64,000 nucleotides of DNA from Holothuria scabra (GCA_037179385.1 CM074189.1:21463020-21527019); one strand, 5' to 3'; shown: positions 24,475 through 36,399, numbered from the stretch's first letter. The notes: a model not told the origin generated them from the sequence alone. Numbers and translations are program-made.

Positions 24475-25339
24475 CTTTTTATAACATTAATGCTCTCTGA
24501 CAGGAGACAAACATAGCTGCAACATCATATATTGACATCTGTACTTCACTATAAAATTTATTCTTCAGAATAACGGTACTGTCCACTTTCTAATTTGAAG
24601 TTGTTTGCTTAATTATACAAAGTCCAAGCTAAATCTGTTTCTAGACACTTAGGTGACAAATGAGGTAAACCACAAAACTGTTCACTCTATTGACACAATA
24701 GACCTTTTGATTTGGTCATCTCACTCTTATCATCACAGAGTTTAAAGAAGGGAGATGAACCAAGCATGCATGAAGTCTATGCAAGTACCAACAGACTATT
24801 GAGCCAAATAATCCTGTTTTACAACTTACACACTTAGCAGGACCTGCACAAATGAGGAACTTTGCGGGTGGAAAGAGCATTAATCTGTTTACAGATTTCA
24901 GCAACATGAGTTTGATAGGAGTTATCAGTGGTACTGATTGCAACAAGTCTCATGATTTATTGATGATTTAAGAAATTTCATTCATATTTGGTACTAATCT
25001 TCAACTTCTTATAGTCCATGACTGTCACAAATTATGTTTTAGAAAAGTATGAATATTTTAAAAAAGTTTTACTGATAAATGAAGTCTGAATGAGAAGATG
25101 ACTCCAGCCTTTCCAAATCTGACTCAATCAAACCTTAAACCTTTATCCTATCAAATAAACTCTCCTACACTGTAGGTTTGATTGTTAAAGACCATAACAG
25201 AATCAAACATACAACAACTGATGATAAGGAGGTGCCTATCCTGTAGAACTTTTTCATTAAGTGTCTTAAACCTATCAAAACTTAGGAAAAAATGAAAAAT
25301 GACATAGACAGCTATGCAGGCAATATTATTTTCTCTCAC

Positions 25340-25477
25340 CTTCCAGTGTGATGACATATGAATTGAAGATATCTCCCATGTAGCAAGTATAAAGGCCAAT
25401 GTCACTTTGCCTTATATTATCAATGATCAAGTTGCTTCGCCTCAGTGATACCTGCTCTACACGCAGTCTGCTGCCAT
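25340..25477 (-). CDS. Exon 26: Ig-like domain 7, second half
   Basis: This 138-bp phase 1-1 exon encodes the Ig second half with N-I-R-Q-S-D-I-G-L-Y-T-C-Y-M-G-D. The acceptor is CTGATAG and the donor GTGAG. It pairs with exon 25 across an intron of about 850 bp. Confidence 0.89.
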
Positions 25478-26323
25478 CTATCAGAGAAACAAAGTTACTG
25501 AAAGAGTTTAGCCATTTTGGGGTGCTCAAAAAAACCAACAGCACCAAAATTAAAGCCATGACTTTTGGCATTTAATGATAGCTGTGGTGTCCATCAGAAA
25601 TGTTATATGGTGTAACTGAGACCTAAAGCCAAATTGTACATTATGACTATGCCGTTTTTCAAGCTTACTTTAGGTCCTGCATTTATTTTAAATAAGCCTA
25701 ATCAATGATTTTATTTAAAACAGAATTCCACTAAAAGTAGGGTATCTCCCCATAAAGCATTCCTGCAAAGACTTTAAAGGTACATAAACTGTTGGGTATA
25801 TTCAGATGGTAAAGTACATGCAACAGTTTTTTCCTAACCCCTCAAGTAAAGGAGGGGCAGGGCACTTTAAATGGGTAAAATATCAAGAATCATTTCACTG
25901 GTTAGGGTACTAATTTAGCTTTTGCCATGGCATGTACAACTCAGTTGGAGAAAAGAGACAAATCTGCACAGCATTTCCAATGAAATCCCCTGCAGGGACC
26001 TTGTCTTTGCTCCTCAGGGACTCCATGGTGTACTAATCGATTGGTTTGCCAGGTTAGCTGCAGACTGGTTGCTCAACTTTCTTGCACAATGTGGAATAGA
26101 AGAAATGAGCAAGGCTAGCTGTCCTTGTGTCCTACACTGAGGAAGTCAAGCAAATAATTGTCTAATGAGTCATGCATAAGGTTGAATTATTGATCATAAG
26201 GGTTAAGTTTTCTGATTGACAGGAAGAAGTTGCCTTTTAAACTCTACCGAGATGTTCACCTTATGTCATCAAAAGAGGTTTATGACCTCAATGACAGTAG
26301 TATATACAGTCCTTTAAACTAAC

Positions 26324-26476
26324 CTGCAGATGAAATTACAACGTTATTGGGGTTTTTCCAGAAGGGTCCAAAACCTATCACTTCACCCTGGATCTCACAC
26401 TGCAGAGATATGGATGCACCTTGGAAGATTGGCGGGTCAAAGATTGGAATAATTATCAGTTCAAATTCAGATGATT
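26324..26476 (-). CDS. Exon 25: Ig-like domain 7, first half
   Basis: This 153-bp phase 1-1 exon encodes an Ig first half with I-S-L-Q-C-E-I-Q-G at the first cysteine and P-F-W-K-N-P at the core tryptophan. The acceptor is ATTGCAG and the donor GTTAGT, slightly off consensus. Confidence 0.88.
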
Positions 26477-27021
26477 CTGCAATACAAAGAAAGAACAGAA
26501 ATGACAGAGACATTCCTTAGAACTTATCTGGAAGCAAAAACTAAGTTGTTTTTCAGTAAATTCAGGATACAAAACACAAATTTGCAAGTTATATAAAAGG
26601 CATTTAAATGCTAAAATAAAGTTTGAAGTTCTTTATTTCCATTGTAAAATATTCTAATACTGAACATAATAACATCACATAAATTATAGAAGATGACGTG
26701 GGGGAGACGAACAAAAGCAAAGCTTATCAAGGCTGAGCCACCTTAACAAGAAAGTACAAACAACAATTAATTACAAAAACTAACTACATTTAAAGAATGG
26801 ACACTGCATAGTGAAAACAAGAGATAAGAAAGAGAAGACAAAATGAAAGAGGGGGAAGGAAGGAGGGTTTCAAATGAAGCTGTACAAGAAGTATGAATAA
26901 CTAGAAACAAGGGGACTTCCAAAAGCAAGATGTTAAAGCTGAACATGAGCATTTCATTTACACACCAGCTTCAAGGTAAATCATTTGACAGGTTTGTATA
27001 CAACTGAGGTACTGTGTTCAT

Positions 27022-27240
27022 TGTTAGTTTCATGGTAGCGCATCCACTTCTCAGCCGGGAAGCCCGGGCTGGATTCCCAGGTCGAGTCATACCAATGACT
27101 CTGAAAATTAATCCTACAACCAATGATCAGGGTGCTACGCAATCAGAGTTATAATTGTAGGGAAAACAATTTAGGTCCCCACAACTGGAAAAAAATTTGT
27201 GGGCTCTGCTAAGTTGAGGCGTAAAACATTACCTTCCTAT
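27022..27240 (+). mobile_element. tRNA-derived SINE family B
   Basis: The head reads TTTCATGGTAGCGCATCCAC (A-box-like), then GGGCTGGATTCCCAGGTCGA (B-box-like), followed by a non-tRNA body. It cannot form a full tRNA, so this is a SINE rather than a tRNA gene. Confidence 0.55.
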
Positions 27241-27576
27241 AAAGAAATTGTTCAGTAGAAAACAGTTTCAAACAGTCCAATTGATGACTATGCTAGATAA
27301 TCTGTAAAGTATACCACTGTGACAAAGTAAACCATAGGTTCTCTAACAATGCCACCCCCCCCCACCCCATCATAAATATTACTGTACATTTTGCAAAATT
27401 TCTTTCATATCAAATTCCTTCTCCACTGCTTGTGCAGAATATCACACACAACATTAATATGATTTTTCCAATAATTTTGGTTACCTTCAAATTTAATTGG
27501 GGGGGGAGGGGGAAGGCATTTGACTGCGGAACTCTCGCCCACTGCCCTATAGGGTTACACAAACCAGAGTACTTAC

Positions 27577-27681
27577 TTCTAGTTAAGCATAGTTCTCCTT
27601 CAAAACCTTCGGGACAATTACATCTGTTGTTAGCACACAATCCCCCATTCTGACAATCCAAATGGTAACAATGTTCAAAAT
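27577..27681 (-). CDS. Exon 24: EGF-like domain 11
   Basis: This 105-bp phase 1-1 exon encodes an EGF-like repeat: H-C-Y-H-L-D-C-Q-N-G-G-L-C, then C-N-C-P-E-G-F-E-G-E-L-C. The acceptor is TTGGCCAG and the donor GTAAG. The region before the second cysteine has one more residue than in its siblings. Confidence 0.9.
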
Positions 27682-27815
27682 CTGGCCAAAAAATGAAACA
27701 GAAATGATTTTACAGGTTGGTCAGTCACATCTTAAAATAACTGAACATATAGTACATATTTTGAACACATTGTCAATGAACATTGGTTATGTGTGTCCTA
27801 GGAAGGTGACCTTTG

Positions 27816-28205
27816 ATCAGCATGCTGCTAGAACTGAATAAGACAATGTTAAGCCAATGTTATTTTTTTCTTTTTTTTATTGAGAAAATCCCCAAAACAT
27901 ATACACATAATTACATGATGCAATTGTGTCCAGTGACAAGAAGAAAAAACATACAATTCATAAAATTACAATTTAGTTTTAAGTAATGTTACCGGAAAGA
28001 GGCCTTTTCTTGGGTGAAGCTTGTCTCTGTAATTGCAGCAGTTAACTCCGTTAAAACCAACCTTGCTGCTCTATTGAGCAAATAGTCTTTGAAGGGGCAA
28101 ACTCCTTTAACTTTATTGATCTCAAGATACCTGAATAGGAAGTTCTCTGATAGATTGTGGTTTATTAGTTGCCAGCTTGAGATGACCAAAACTTGCTATT
28201 CGCTT
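27816..28205. mobile_element. Dispersed repeat J, copy interrupted by a retroposed insert
   Basis: Same repeat as 11836-12110, here split at 27863-27984 by a poly(T)-ended insertion. The sequence on either side joins into the same order as the uninterrupted copy. Confidence 0.7.
27863..27984 (-). mobile_element. Short 3'-end retroposon flanked by AATGTTA target duplication
   Basis: On the minus strand the insert ends in CTCAATAAAAAAAAG followed by an A-rich tail, so it has a poly(A) signal and tail. It is flanked by identical 7-bp repeats AATGTTA (27856-27862 and 27985-27991). Size is about 122 bp. This is the structure of a 5'-truncated LINE or processed-transcript insertion; the source family is not recognised. 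Confidence 0.7.
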
Positions 28206-28906
28206 CTAGCATCATGAGAAATGTAGTTATGGTGGGTAGTACTGGGCAGTTGCACCTGGCACGTGATATTCCCACTCAGTACTCCAGACATACACCCCTC
28301 TCCCCAACTGCCACAAATCTGCCAGATGTAACCTAAAATTAGCCCCAACTGTACTCCTTAAGGCAAAATGAGGTTAAAATGAAAAAATGAATGATTGCAA
28401 TTGTCTTTTATTAAATGAAAACAACAGGGTCGTATATTCAACAATTTATTGCACTTATTACAAGAAAACTGCACTGGTTTACAGGTCTGATAGTTCATTT
28501 AAATAAATATTATTCTTCCAACTAGAGTATTGAGTAACCATTTCATCAAATACTAGGAATCCTTAAAGCAACAACTGTTTGTGATGAATCTACATTTGCA
28601 CCAAAAATGTTCATAGGGTACAAATCTTCTGCTCAACCACAGAGCCAACTTTAGGTTCAGCAGGTTGATTCACCACCAAACCCCCATGCTTATTTAAGTA
28701 TTCGTAATAAGGACCCTGGAGAACCTATACTCAATTTGCCCAGTGAAGTGTGAAAAGCTTATTACCATTATGTCAAGTTGAACACTAACTGCCTCCAAAA
28801 ATCAATGCATGAGCTTGCAGTAAAGAAAAATGTCATGTACGATTCAGGGCAAAGTCTAACAGTTAGGACCAAAGTCAAATTGCTTGCCAAATGCAATCGG
28901 AATTAC
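28206..28906. other. Intron sequence, nothing recognised
   Basis: About 700 bp between repeat J and exon 23. No ORF, repeat match or splice-flanked domain was seen. Confidence 0.4.
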
Positions 28907-29008
28907 CTTTATCTTCACAAGTAGCTCCAGCATATGGCTTCGGACAATCACAGATGCCATCAACACACTGACCACCGTTCTGACAATCGGGTACACATTG
29001 AGGTGTCA
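28907..29008 (-). CDS. Exon 23: EGF-like domain 10
   Basis: This 102-bp phase 1-1 exon encodes an EGF-like repeat: Q-C-V-P-D-C-Q-N-G-G-Q-C, then C-D-C-P-K-P-Y-A-G-A-T-C. The acceptor is GTTTCAG and the donor GTAATT. It opens the second EGF-EGF-Ig module. Confidence 0.91.
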
Positions 29009-29555
29009 CTGAAACAAAAGAGAGGCATGAATAGTTTTTTGCTTTATTGCATATGATTGCCCAAGAAAAAGAAATGGTTAATTTTAAAAAATTTTCTATT
29101 TTCAAACCTCTTCTCACACTTTATAAGTAGACAAAATGGTAACTTACGGATTTCATAGCATATGACGACAAGTCTACCTCATTAGTTGAAGATTGGCCCT
29201 AAAATTTACTGGAGGTGTAATCATTTGACACTTAATAGCAAACTAACTACCAAAGGTTCTGCCAATTGTATGATTTGAAGGCATAAAACTAATTGACCCA
29301 GCCACTGTACAATTATACTCACCTGCTCTAATACTAAATACCTAGTTGTTCATATCTAAAGTGCATTTTAATACATTGTTGTAATCATTTGGTCACTAAT
29401 TACTCCTGAAAATCAATTTACATTTACTTAAGAACCAATTTGGGCAGGAGAGGGATAAATGGAGGTAGTCTTACTAACTTGGGTAAATATTTAACCTCCC
29501 CTGTTTTTAGCCAAAAATGGTAAACTAGCTATCCCTCTTCTGGCAAAAATGTTCA

Positions 29556-29850
29556 TGAGGAATTTCTCACCCTATTAGTTATTTCACCTGAGACCCCACC
29601 AAAATTGAGGTTTGGTGGGGTAATTAAATTTTACCGGACTTCCTACTTAACTTATTCAAGCACGCTCCAAGAAACCACAAGCTTGATAAGAGGCAGCTAG
29701 AGGAAGATGTGAACAAAGGCTGAATAATACCAGCCAGATGTGCCACTGTTTGCAAAGTGTGAAAGGTAAGCAGTATGGTAACTTCTTATCTGGATTTTGC
29801 TGACCTTTGTTCACTGAAGCAAAAAGGTGTGGACAGGGATTTTATAGGCA
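29556..29850. mobile_element. Dispersed repeat L (copy 1)
   Basis: Matches 36400-36690 over nearly 290 bp, with blocks GCTCCAAGAAACCACAA, CCAGATGTGCCACTGTTTGC and AAGGTGTGGACAG. Non-coding; an internal inverted pair around GAGGTTTGGTGGGGT suggests a hairpin. Confidence 0.65.
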
Positions 29851-30439
29851 GGGGAATTTAACATGTTCTTACCAAATGAGTTCTAAAAGCCTAAATTTTG
29901 GTAACCTTTTTACACCTTTAAGGTAAAGTTTTCAACTGACCAATGATTACATAAAATTGACACTTTAAAGGAGTAAAACATTCACACCATGACACATCTG
30001 ACTTGAAATAAGCTTTCATGGTTAAAGGCAGTCATTCATTACCCCTTCCTACACTTTTTCCAGTAGTCTACAGAAATTCTTAACTGGCACAGCTCTTTGA
30101 TTGACATCAAATTAAAACCAGAATGCAAAAATGCATTGAGGTTTCGATGATACACACATGCTCTTTTTAATAAAATGCTACATTTGTTGTAACGACTGGT
30201 GACCAAAAGTAACCTTTGACTCAACCTGTAAGTAGCTGGTTTTTCTTTTAACCAAAACATTTCTATATTCAAAAAGCCAAATTTCTATTGTGCCTTAAGA
30301 TATTCTGAAAACAAGGTTTACAGAGTTTGATGCCAGGTGATATCAGATGGCCACTGAACTCCACCAAAAACAACAGGTACAGTACTTTCAACTCACCGTA
30401 ACTCCTACACACACTAATTGTGAAATACATCCACGTTTC

Positions 30440-32165
30440 GTACCTTGAGCTGTCCTATACAGGTTTTCAGAGTTTGACCCCCTTTGACCCCAAATGACCT
30501 TTGACCTTTACCAAAATCAATAGGGTTCTTCCTTACATCATAATGTATTACCATATCAAGTTTAAAATCAATTCAAGCTTCCTACCTTGAGATATTGTAT
30601 TAAACAGTTTTCAGAATTTGTCCCCTTCTGACCTTTGACCTCCACCAAAATAAATAGGGTTCTTCTTTACATCATAACGCATCAACATACCAAGTTTGAA
30701 ATGAATCCAAGTTTCCTACGATGATGTATCATGTAAACAAAGATTTCAGGGTTTGACTCCATGTGACCTCAAAGTTAATTGGGTTTTTCCTTAAATCAAA
30801 ACCCATTAACCTTAACCTATCAAGTTTGAAAGGAATCCAAGTTTTTTACCTTGAGATATAGTGTAATTAAGGATTTCGCGGTTTGACCCCATAGGACCCC
30901 ATGTGACCTTACACCTCCATGAAAATAAATCGGGTTCTTTCTTACATCATAACGCATCAACATACCAAGTTTGAAATGAATCCAAGTTTCCTACCATGAG
31001 ATATTGTGTAAACAAGGATCTCCGGGTTTGACCCCATGTGACCCCAAATAACCTTTTACCTCCACCAAAATCAATAGGGTTCTTCCTTACATCATAACAC
31101 ATCAAATATCAAGTTTGAAATTAATCCACTTTTCCTACCATGAGATAAAGTGTAAACAGGGATTTCGGGGTTTGACCCCATGTGACCCCAAATGACCTTT
31201 GACCTCCACCAAAATCGATAGGGTTCTTCCTTACATCATAACGCATCAACATATCAAGTTTGAAATTTATCCAATTTTCCTACCATGAGATATCGTGAAA
31301 ACAAGGATTTCCGGGTTTGACCCCCTGTGACCACAGATGACCTTTGACCTCCACCAAAATCAATAGGGTTCTTCCTTATATCATAACGCATCAACGTATC
31401 AAGTTTGAAATTAATCCAAGTTTCCTATCTTGAGATATCGTGTAAACAAGGATCTCCGGGTTTGACCCCATGTGACCCCAAATAACCTTTTACCTCCACC
31501 AAAATCAATAGGGTTCTTCCTTACATCATAACACATCAAATATCAAGTTTGAAATTAATCCACTTTTCCTACCATGAGATAAAGTGTAAACAGGGATTTC
31601 GGGGTTTGACCCCATGTGACCCCAAATGACCTTTGACCTCCACCAAAATCGATAGGGTTCTTCCTTACATCATAACGCATCAACATATCAAGTTTGAAAT
31701 TTATCCAATTTTCCTACCATGAGATATCGTGAAAACAAGGATTTCCGGGTTTGACCCCCTGTGACCACAGATGACCTTTGACCTCCACCAAAATCAATAG
31801 GGTTCTTCCTTATATCATAACGCATCAACGTATCAAGTTTGAAATTAATCCAAGTTTCCTATCTTGAGATATCGTGTAAACAAGGATTTCGGGGTCTGAC
31901 CCCATGTGACCCCAGATGACCTTTGACCTCCACCAAAATCAATAGGGTTCTTCCTTATATCATAACGCATCAACGTATCAAGTTTGAAATTAATCCAAGT
32001 TTCCTATCTTGAGATATCGTGTAAACAAGGATTTCGGGGTTTGACCCCCTGTGACCCCAGATGACCTTTGACCTCCACAAAAATCAATAGGGTTCTTCCT
32101 CTCAGTATGGGGTATCTGTGTACCAAGTTTGAGAATTTTCAAATCTTCCCTTCTCAAGATATCGT
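30440..32165. repeat. Tandem array, about 145-bp unit, about 12 copies, with DR1 motifs
   Basis: The landmark TAGGGTTCTTCC recurs at 31075, 31219, 31364, 31509, 31653, 31798, 31943 and 32088, spaced 144-145 bp. Earlier, more diverged units start near 30440. A three-unit block of 434 bp (about 31010-31443) is repeated nearly exactly at 31444-31877. Eight units carry the perfect 13-mer TGACCTTTGACCT. Related shorter arrays are at 46670 and 54512. The array runs into a CA tract and a hairpin. Confidence 0.9.
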
Positions 32166-32182
32166 GTAAACAAGCAAAGTGT

Positions 32183-32294
32183 CACAAACACACACACATA
32201 CACACGCACACACACATACATACACACGCACATACACACATACATACACACACACGCCATCATGAATGCATAGGTTTCTCTTTTCGTCGAAACC
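32183..32294. repeat. CA microsatellite and terminal hairpin of the array element
   Basis: An imperfect (CA)n tract with ACACGCACA and ACATACACA variants is followed by a hairpin with stem GGTTTC (32273-32278) and GAAACC (32289-32294). The homologous copy at 47041-47121 has a CA tract then stem GGTTCCTT/AAGGAACC. The C-G versus T-A difference in the stem is compensatory. Confidence 0.75.
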
Positions 32295-32469
32295 AAAAAT
32301 GCTGAATATCTTGTAATTACAGGGAATGAACTGGGAGTGTTCAGATTACTCTTTAGGATCTTGCACATTCACCAGGGAATGCCCTGAAACAATAGACTGT
32401 CATTGTGTCTGAATGAAGAGTTTTAGACAGTTGTGGGAGGGGCTAGAAGAAAGTATTCAATTTTTTAAA

Positions 32470-32560
32470 GTCATTGGAATGACTCAACCTGGGAACAGAA
32501 CCTGGCCTTCCATGTGAGAGGCTGATGCTCTTACTGTTAGACCAAACACGCCGTCCTGGA
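32470..32560 (-). mobile_element. tRNA-like SINE head (family C)
   Basis: On the minus strand, TTGGTCTAACAGTAAGAGCA resembles an A box, and GGTTCTGTTCCCAGG about 30 bp later resembles a B box. No paired acceptor stem is apparent, so it is called a SINE relic rather than a tRNA gene. Confidence 0.5.
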
Positions 32561-32864
32561 TTAGCAATTTAAGCACTTATGTGACTGATGGCTTGATAAA
32601 CTAATGATGAAAAAAGCTAAGTGTGAACTCCTACCAGTATTTGCTCAGCAATGTAAGCACTTATGTGACTGATAGCTTGATAACTTGATGAAGAAACTAA
32701 GTGTGATGCCAAGTTGCAAATGTAAACAGAACCTGTTTTACCCCCCCCCCCTTAAAAAAAAGGGGGGGAGAGTGGGAATTATACCATAAGAGAGCATATG
32801 AAACATACATTCACCGAACATTAAGCAACAGAAACAAATCATCAAAGCAATAGACCATACGTAC

Positions 32865-33002
32865 CAACCGTTACAGAGATGTGGTTATTGTACTGTCCCA
32901 CCACGCATGAGTATTCACCCTCATCAGCCTCTGTGACACCATAAATATTCAGCATGGAGACTCCATTTGGAAGGTGGATTACACTAATGTGAGAGCTGGG
33001 AT
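32865..33002 (-). CDS. Exon 22: Ig-like domain 6, second half
   Basis: This 138-bp phase 1-1 exon encodes the Ig second half with V-T-E-A-D-E-G-E-Y-S-C-V-V-G. The acceptor is CCTCACAG and the donor GTACGT. The following intron, nearly 3.9 kb, contains the 145-bp tandem array. Confidence 0.89.
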
Positions 33003-33589
33003 CTGTGAGGGAGAAGTATGATAAGAGGTTGCAAATTTTTCATAAATTTTAAAAGAGGCAGTTGACATTAATATTAAATTAATATCAAGTGAAATGTATC
33101 TTTCCTTAAAAAGAACTACCAAACGAACAAATCATTTTTTTTCTTAGTTGTCATTGTTTTCCTGGATTAAGAAAAGCAAACCAAAATATGTTTCTGGAAA
33201 TTTCCACACTTTCCCCGAGACCTAGCTGCTGAAAAGTTGCCAGTTTCTTCTGGCATTCTAATTAGCACTGAAGGAAATATGCCAAGTCAAGAGCACATAA
33301 CTGTCATCATCATTACATATATCATTGTGAAAGTGGGAATAAACAGCATTCCCACCCTTATCTAAACATGATCACCAAATTTCCCCACCACCTTTCCTCT
33401 TAATAACACTGGTCTTTCCAACAATTTTTTTCCTCTCTCACTCTCAAGCCAATTGTTTCAAAGACAATGCAATAACCGGTGTCTGCCCAATGTTCCCTGT
33501 GGTGCATTCCCTGCGCAAGGTTCAGTGTTGACTGTTTCATATTTTTTCAATAGTTAGAAATAATTCCAAGGTTCCTATTCCCAAGGATA

Positions 33590-33800
33590 CATTGGTGTTC
33601 CAAAAATATTGATCTTCTGGAAGTTTTGATGTTCCAAGCCTGGGAACATCAAATCCTGGGAACAATGAACTCTGGGAACATTGAACCCTGGCAACAATGA
33701 ACATTAGGAACATCAAACCCTGAGTAGGAACCATGAAACATGGGAACATCAAATCCTGGGAACAATGACTATGAGAACATCAAACCCTGGGAACACTGGC
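33590..33800. repeat. Degenerate 16-18-bp minisatellite (GGGAACATCAAACCCT)
   Basis: At least eight irregular copies of GGGAACATCAAATCCT and GGGAACAATGAAC-like units lie in the Ig6 intron, ending about 30 bp from the donor of exon 21. The motif is shared with 18770-18965. Confidence 0.7.
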
Positions 33801-33830
33801 ATAGCCCTTAAATAACCATCTCAGTCATAC

Positions 33831-33992
33831 CAATAGCAAAGTGTGGTACTTGCTCTCCTGATGGAAGCAACCATACTGGATATTCCACCTCACCATCCAA
33901 TCTTTGAATCTGACATCTGACTTGTAGATTGCTACCATTCGTGGGATTGTCATCCATGTTCGGCACTACCGTCACATTAAATATGTCAGTAA
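33831..33992 (-). CDS. Exon 21: Ig-like domain 6, first half
   Basis: This 162-bp phase 1-1 exon encodes an Ig first half with L-Q-V-R-C-Q-I-Q at the first cysteine, P-V-W-L-L-P-S-G at the core tryptophan, and an N-V-T sequon near the start. The acceptor is CTCTACAG and the donor GTATGA. A degenerate minisatellite ends about 30 bp from the donor, in the intron. Confidence 0.88.
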
Positions 33993-35411
33993 CTGTAGAG
34001 TAAAAGTAACAAAAGTGAGGGCCAGGAAAGCTTAGAATAGGAAAACTAAAACCTCTTAACTACAACTACTAACATAGTTTCACCACTTGCGGAATTCTTC
34101 ACAATAGACCCTAGTTATCAAAAGACCGATCTGGTCTAAATTTCATGTCTTTTCCACGACCTTCTGTCATTTTGTTAATATTTCACAACTTTTCCAGACC
34201 TGGAAAACAAAAATTACATGTCATGACCTCTCCATGACTTTTCCAAGCAGTGGGAACCCTGTTTCAATGTAACACTTAACAACTGTTCCCAAAAATAAAA
34301 AATAAAAAATATAGTGTGGTGCAACCAACCACCAGGCACAACTACCAAAATGAGCCACCAATTTAAGCTAGGGCTGATCTAGCCCACCCAGTGACTCCAT
34401 CCACCCTTGATGATCCACAACAGGGGTTTCACAAACTGGTGTCGCAACACTTTGGAGGGTTGGGAAAATATTTCAGATGATCGAAAAAATTCAAGAAAGA
34501 AGATTACTATTCCACCTTTTTTAATGCAAATAAGCAATGGGAGTGATTCTCATCTACATGAAGACTCTCTCAATTATTTTTACGCTTCATGCAAACATGG
34601 TGGCAATATCTATAGATAGTCTGTCACATGGTTTGTATCCTGTATCCTCCTGGACAAATGTCTGGTTGCACACCTGTTATCTCATCAGGTCCTCTGTGAG
34701 ACCACCATGATTCTGGAGTAAAAGATTGGGAAGACCAATCCAAAAAGCTTGCTGACCACTGACCCCACAACCTGGAGGAGCAGACTATGTTTTCTCAGCT
34801 CAGCAGCTTCTAAAACCACCATCCAACAAAGTGAAAAGCACTGCATCTAATTTAAGAAGCAGACTTCATTACCATAATATGACTTGTACTCTCTCTTGAA
34901 TCATATCTTTGATTTTGAGTGAGTGTGTGTACTCTTGTAGTCATAAACTGCCATGTCTAGACTGACACCGAATTTGTCTGATCATTATTGTGTTGCACAA
35001 TCACATGTGCAAAGGGAATTACCAGAATGTGGGTATTACAATAACATACAAACTCTGCAGCCGGAATGGGCTACTGCGTGCATTTGCTTTCAACGAAATG
35101 TTGCCTTTTCCTGGATATTCACTATTAATCATCCAATCTTGAGGCCACATTTTTATAGAAATATCCAAAAGAATTTCTTTGGCATTTACTTTAGCAGGCA
35201 GTATATGACTGAGCAATGGATATGCCATACAGCCTGCTATGTAGGTAACTGGCCCTCATGATGGTGCTTGAAGGAATCTTAAGTCTCCCTCTCCTTAGTG
35301 AGGTACAGTTCATGCTTATCATGTAAACATATTAATCTTAACAAATCTCTTAACCTACCAGACAGTAATTCTTACATTTCCTGACTAAAACATATATACA
35401 CTCTAACTTAC
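33993..35411. other. Intron between exons 20 and 21, no gene recognised
   Basis: Contains an eroded ACTTTTCCA-type repeat near 34130-34262. A plus-strand ORF of about 70 codons at 34407-34619 has no recognisable domain. Nothing else is supported. Confidence 0.4.
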
Positions 35412-35516
35412 TCAGTATTTCACATCTCTCTCCAAAGAAGCCAACAGCACAGTTGCAATAACCCATGATGCAGAAACCATTGTTCAGGCAAATTTTATTA
35501 CAAGAGAAATCGGGAT
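35412..35516 (-). CDS. Exon 20: EGF-like domain 9
   Basis: This 105-bp phase 1-1 exon encodes an EGF-like repeat: F-S-C-N-K-I-C-L-N-N-G-F-C, then C-N-C-A-V-G-F-F-G-E-R-C. The N-G-G motif is N-N-G here. The acceptor is TTTTCAAAG (non-pyrimidine at -3) and the donor GTAAGT. Confidence 0.88.
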
Positions 35517-35912
35517 CTTTGAAAAGAAAACATAGGGATAACATGTATAAAATCTTAAACATGATGAAATCCTCTAGACCACATTGATACTTTCATACAT
35601 GAATGTTTGAATGTTTTAATAAACATGAATGTTTAAATAAACACGTGTGGAAAAAGTTGAGAAGCTGGGAGTCTCCTTCAGAGGAACTTTGGGAGCATTT
35701 TGGCAACTGGAGAAAAATTTTCTTTTTTCTGTACGTAAAAAGGTAGGGACAGCTGTGTGAAATTTTACTCCCTGCCTGGGAAATAGACATTTTTCCCAGC
35801 CCTGCCCATAAATTTGACCAGGGCCATAGTTACAAACATTCCATAATCAGATTGTGGCACAGTTTTCATACAACCAGTTTTTTCAGTCAGTTGTTCTCCT
35901 CTTTTTGTTCTA

Positions 35913-36130
35913 TAGAGGCTTTGCAATTGCGTCACGGAACCGCCATGCTGGAGGACATTCACGCCAAATACACGTGGCTTTGTGCCGAACGCACTGCACA
36001 GTGTGCACTGTGATATGCACGGTGTGTACAAATTCAACGAGCAAGCGCGTCCCGTATGGTTCACTGCGTAGTTACATGTACTCCAACATGGCCGCCGGAG
36101 AGTATTATGACGTCATGTGAAAAGCCTCTA
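35913..36130. mobile_element. TAGAGGC foldback element, internally deleted copy
   Basis: The termini TAGAGGCTTTGCAATT and the inverse of AAAAGCCTCTA are flanked on both sides by TA. It matches the outer parts of 60546-61032 but lacks about 270 bp of the central hairpin. The right arm contains the palindrome TGACGTCA (a CRE-type site). Confidence 0.8.
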
Positions 36131-36399
36131 TAGTTTAAACTTTATTTGTAACTAGCTTTGCTGACATTTTTTATTTATTTTTTTTTAATTTCCTTTATAT
36201 GTTTTGAGCCTAAACCTTATTTATGTTATCTGCTTACTGTGTTTGAACTTGCTTATAATAGCGATGAATTTTAATTAAAAAAAATTTTAAACCATTTTCA
36301 CTTCTAACTTTTTCAAACAGCCCAAATTCTCAGCAACTAATATCTATTGCCTCAAACAGAAAATGAACCATACCACATACACACTTGATATACAGTTAA

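Noticed and set aside
30440..32165. CRISPR-like array
   Set aside because: Units are contiguous 145-bp tandem repeats without spacers, in an animal intron.
32470..32560. Possible tRNA gene on the minus strand
   Set aside because: A- and B-box-like sequences are present, but no paired acceptor stem or clean cloverleaf; better explained as a SINE head.
34407..34619. Plus-strand ORF with N-R-G-F-T-N-W, faintly like a hAT transposase zinc-finger region
   Set aside because: The resemblance is limited to a few residues. No zinc-binding cysteines or further transposase motifs follow.
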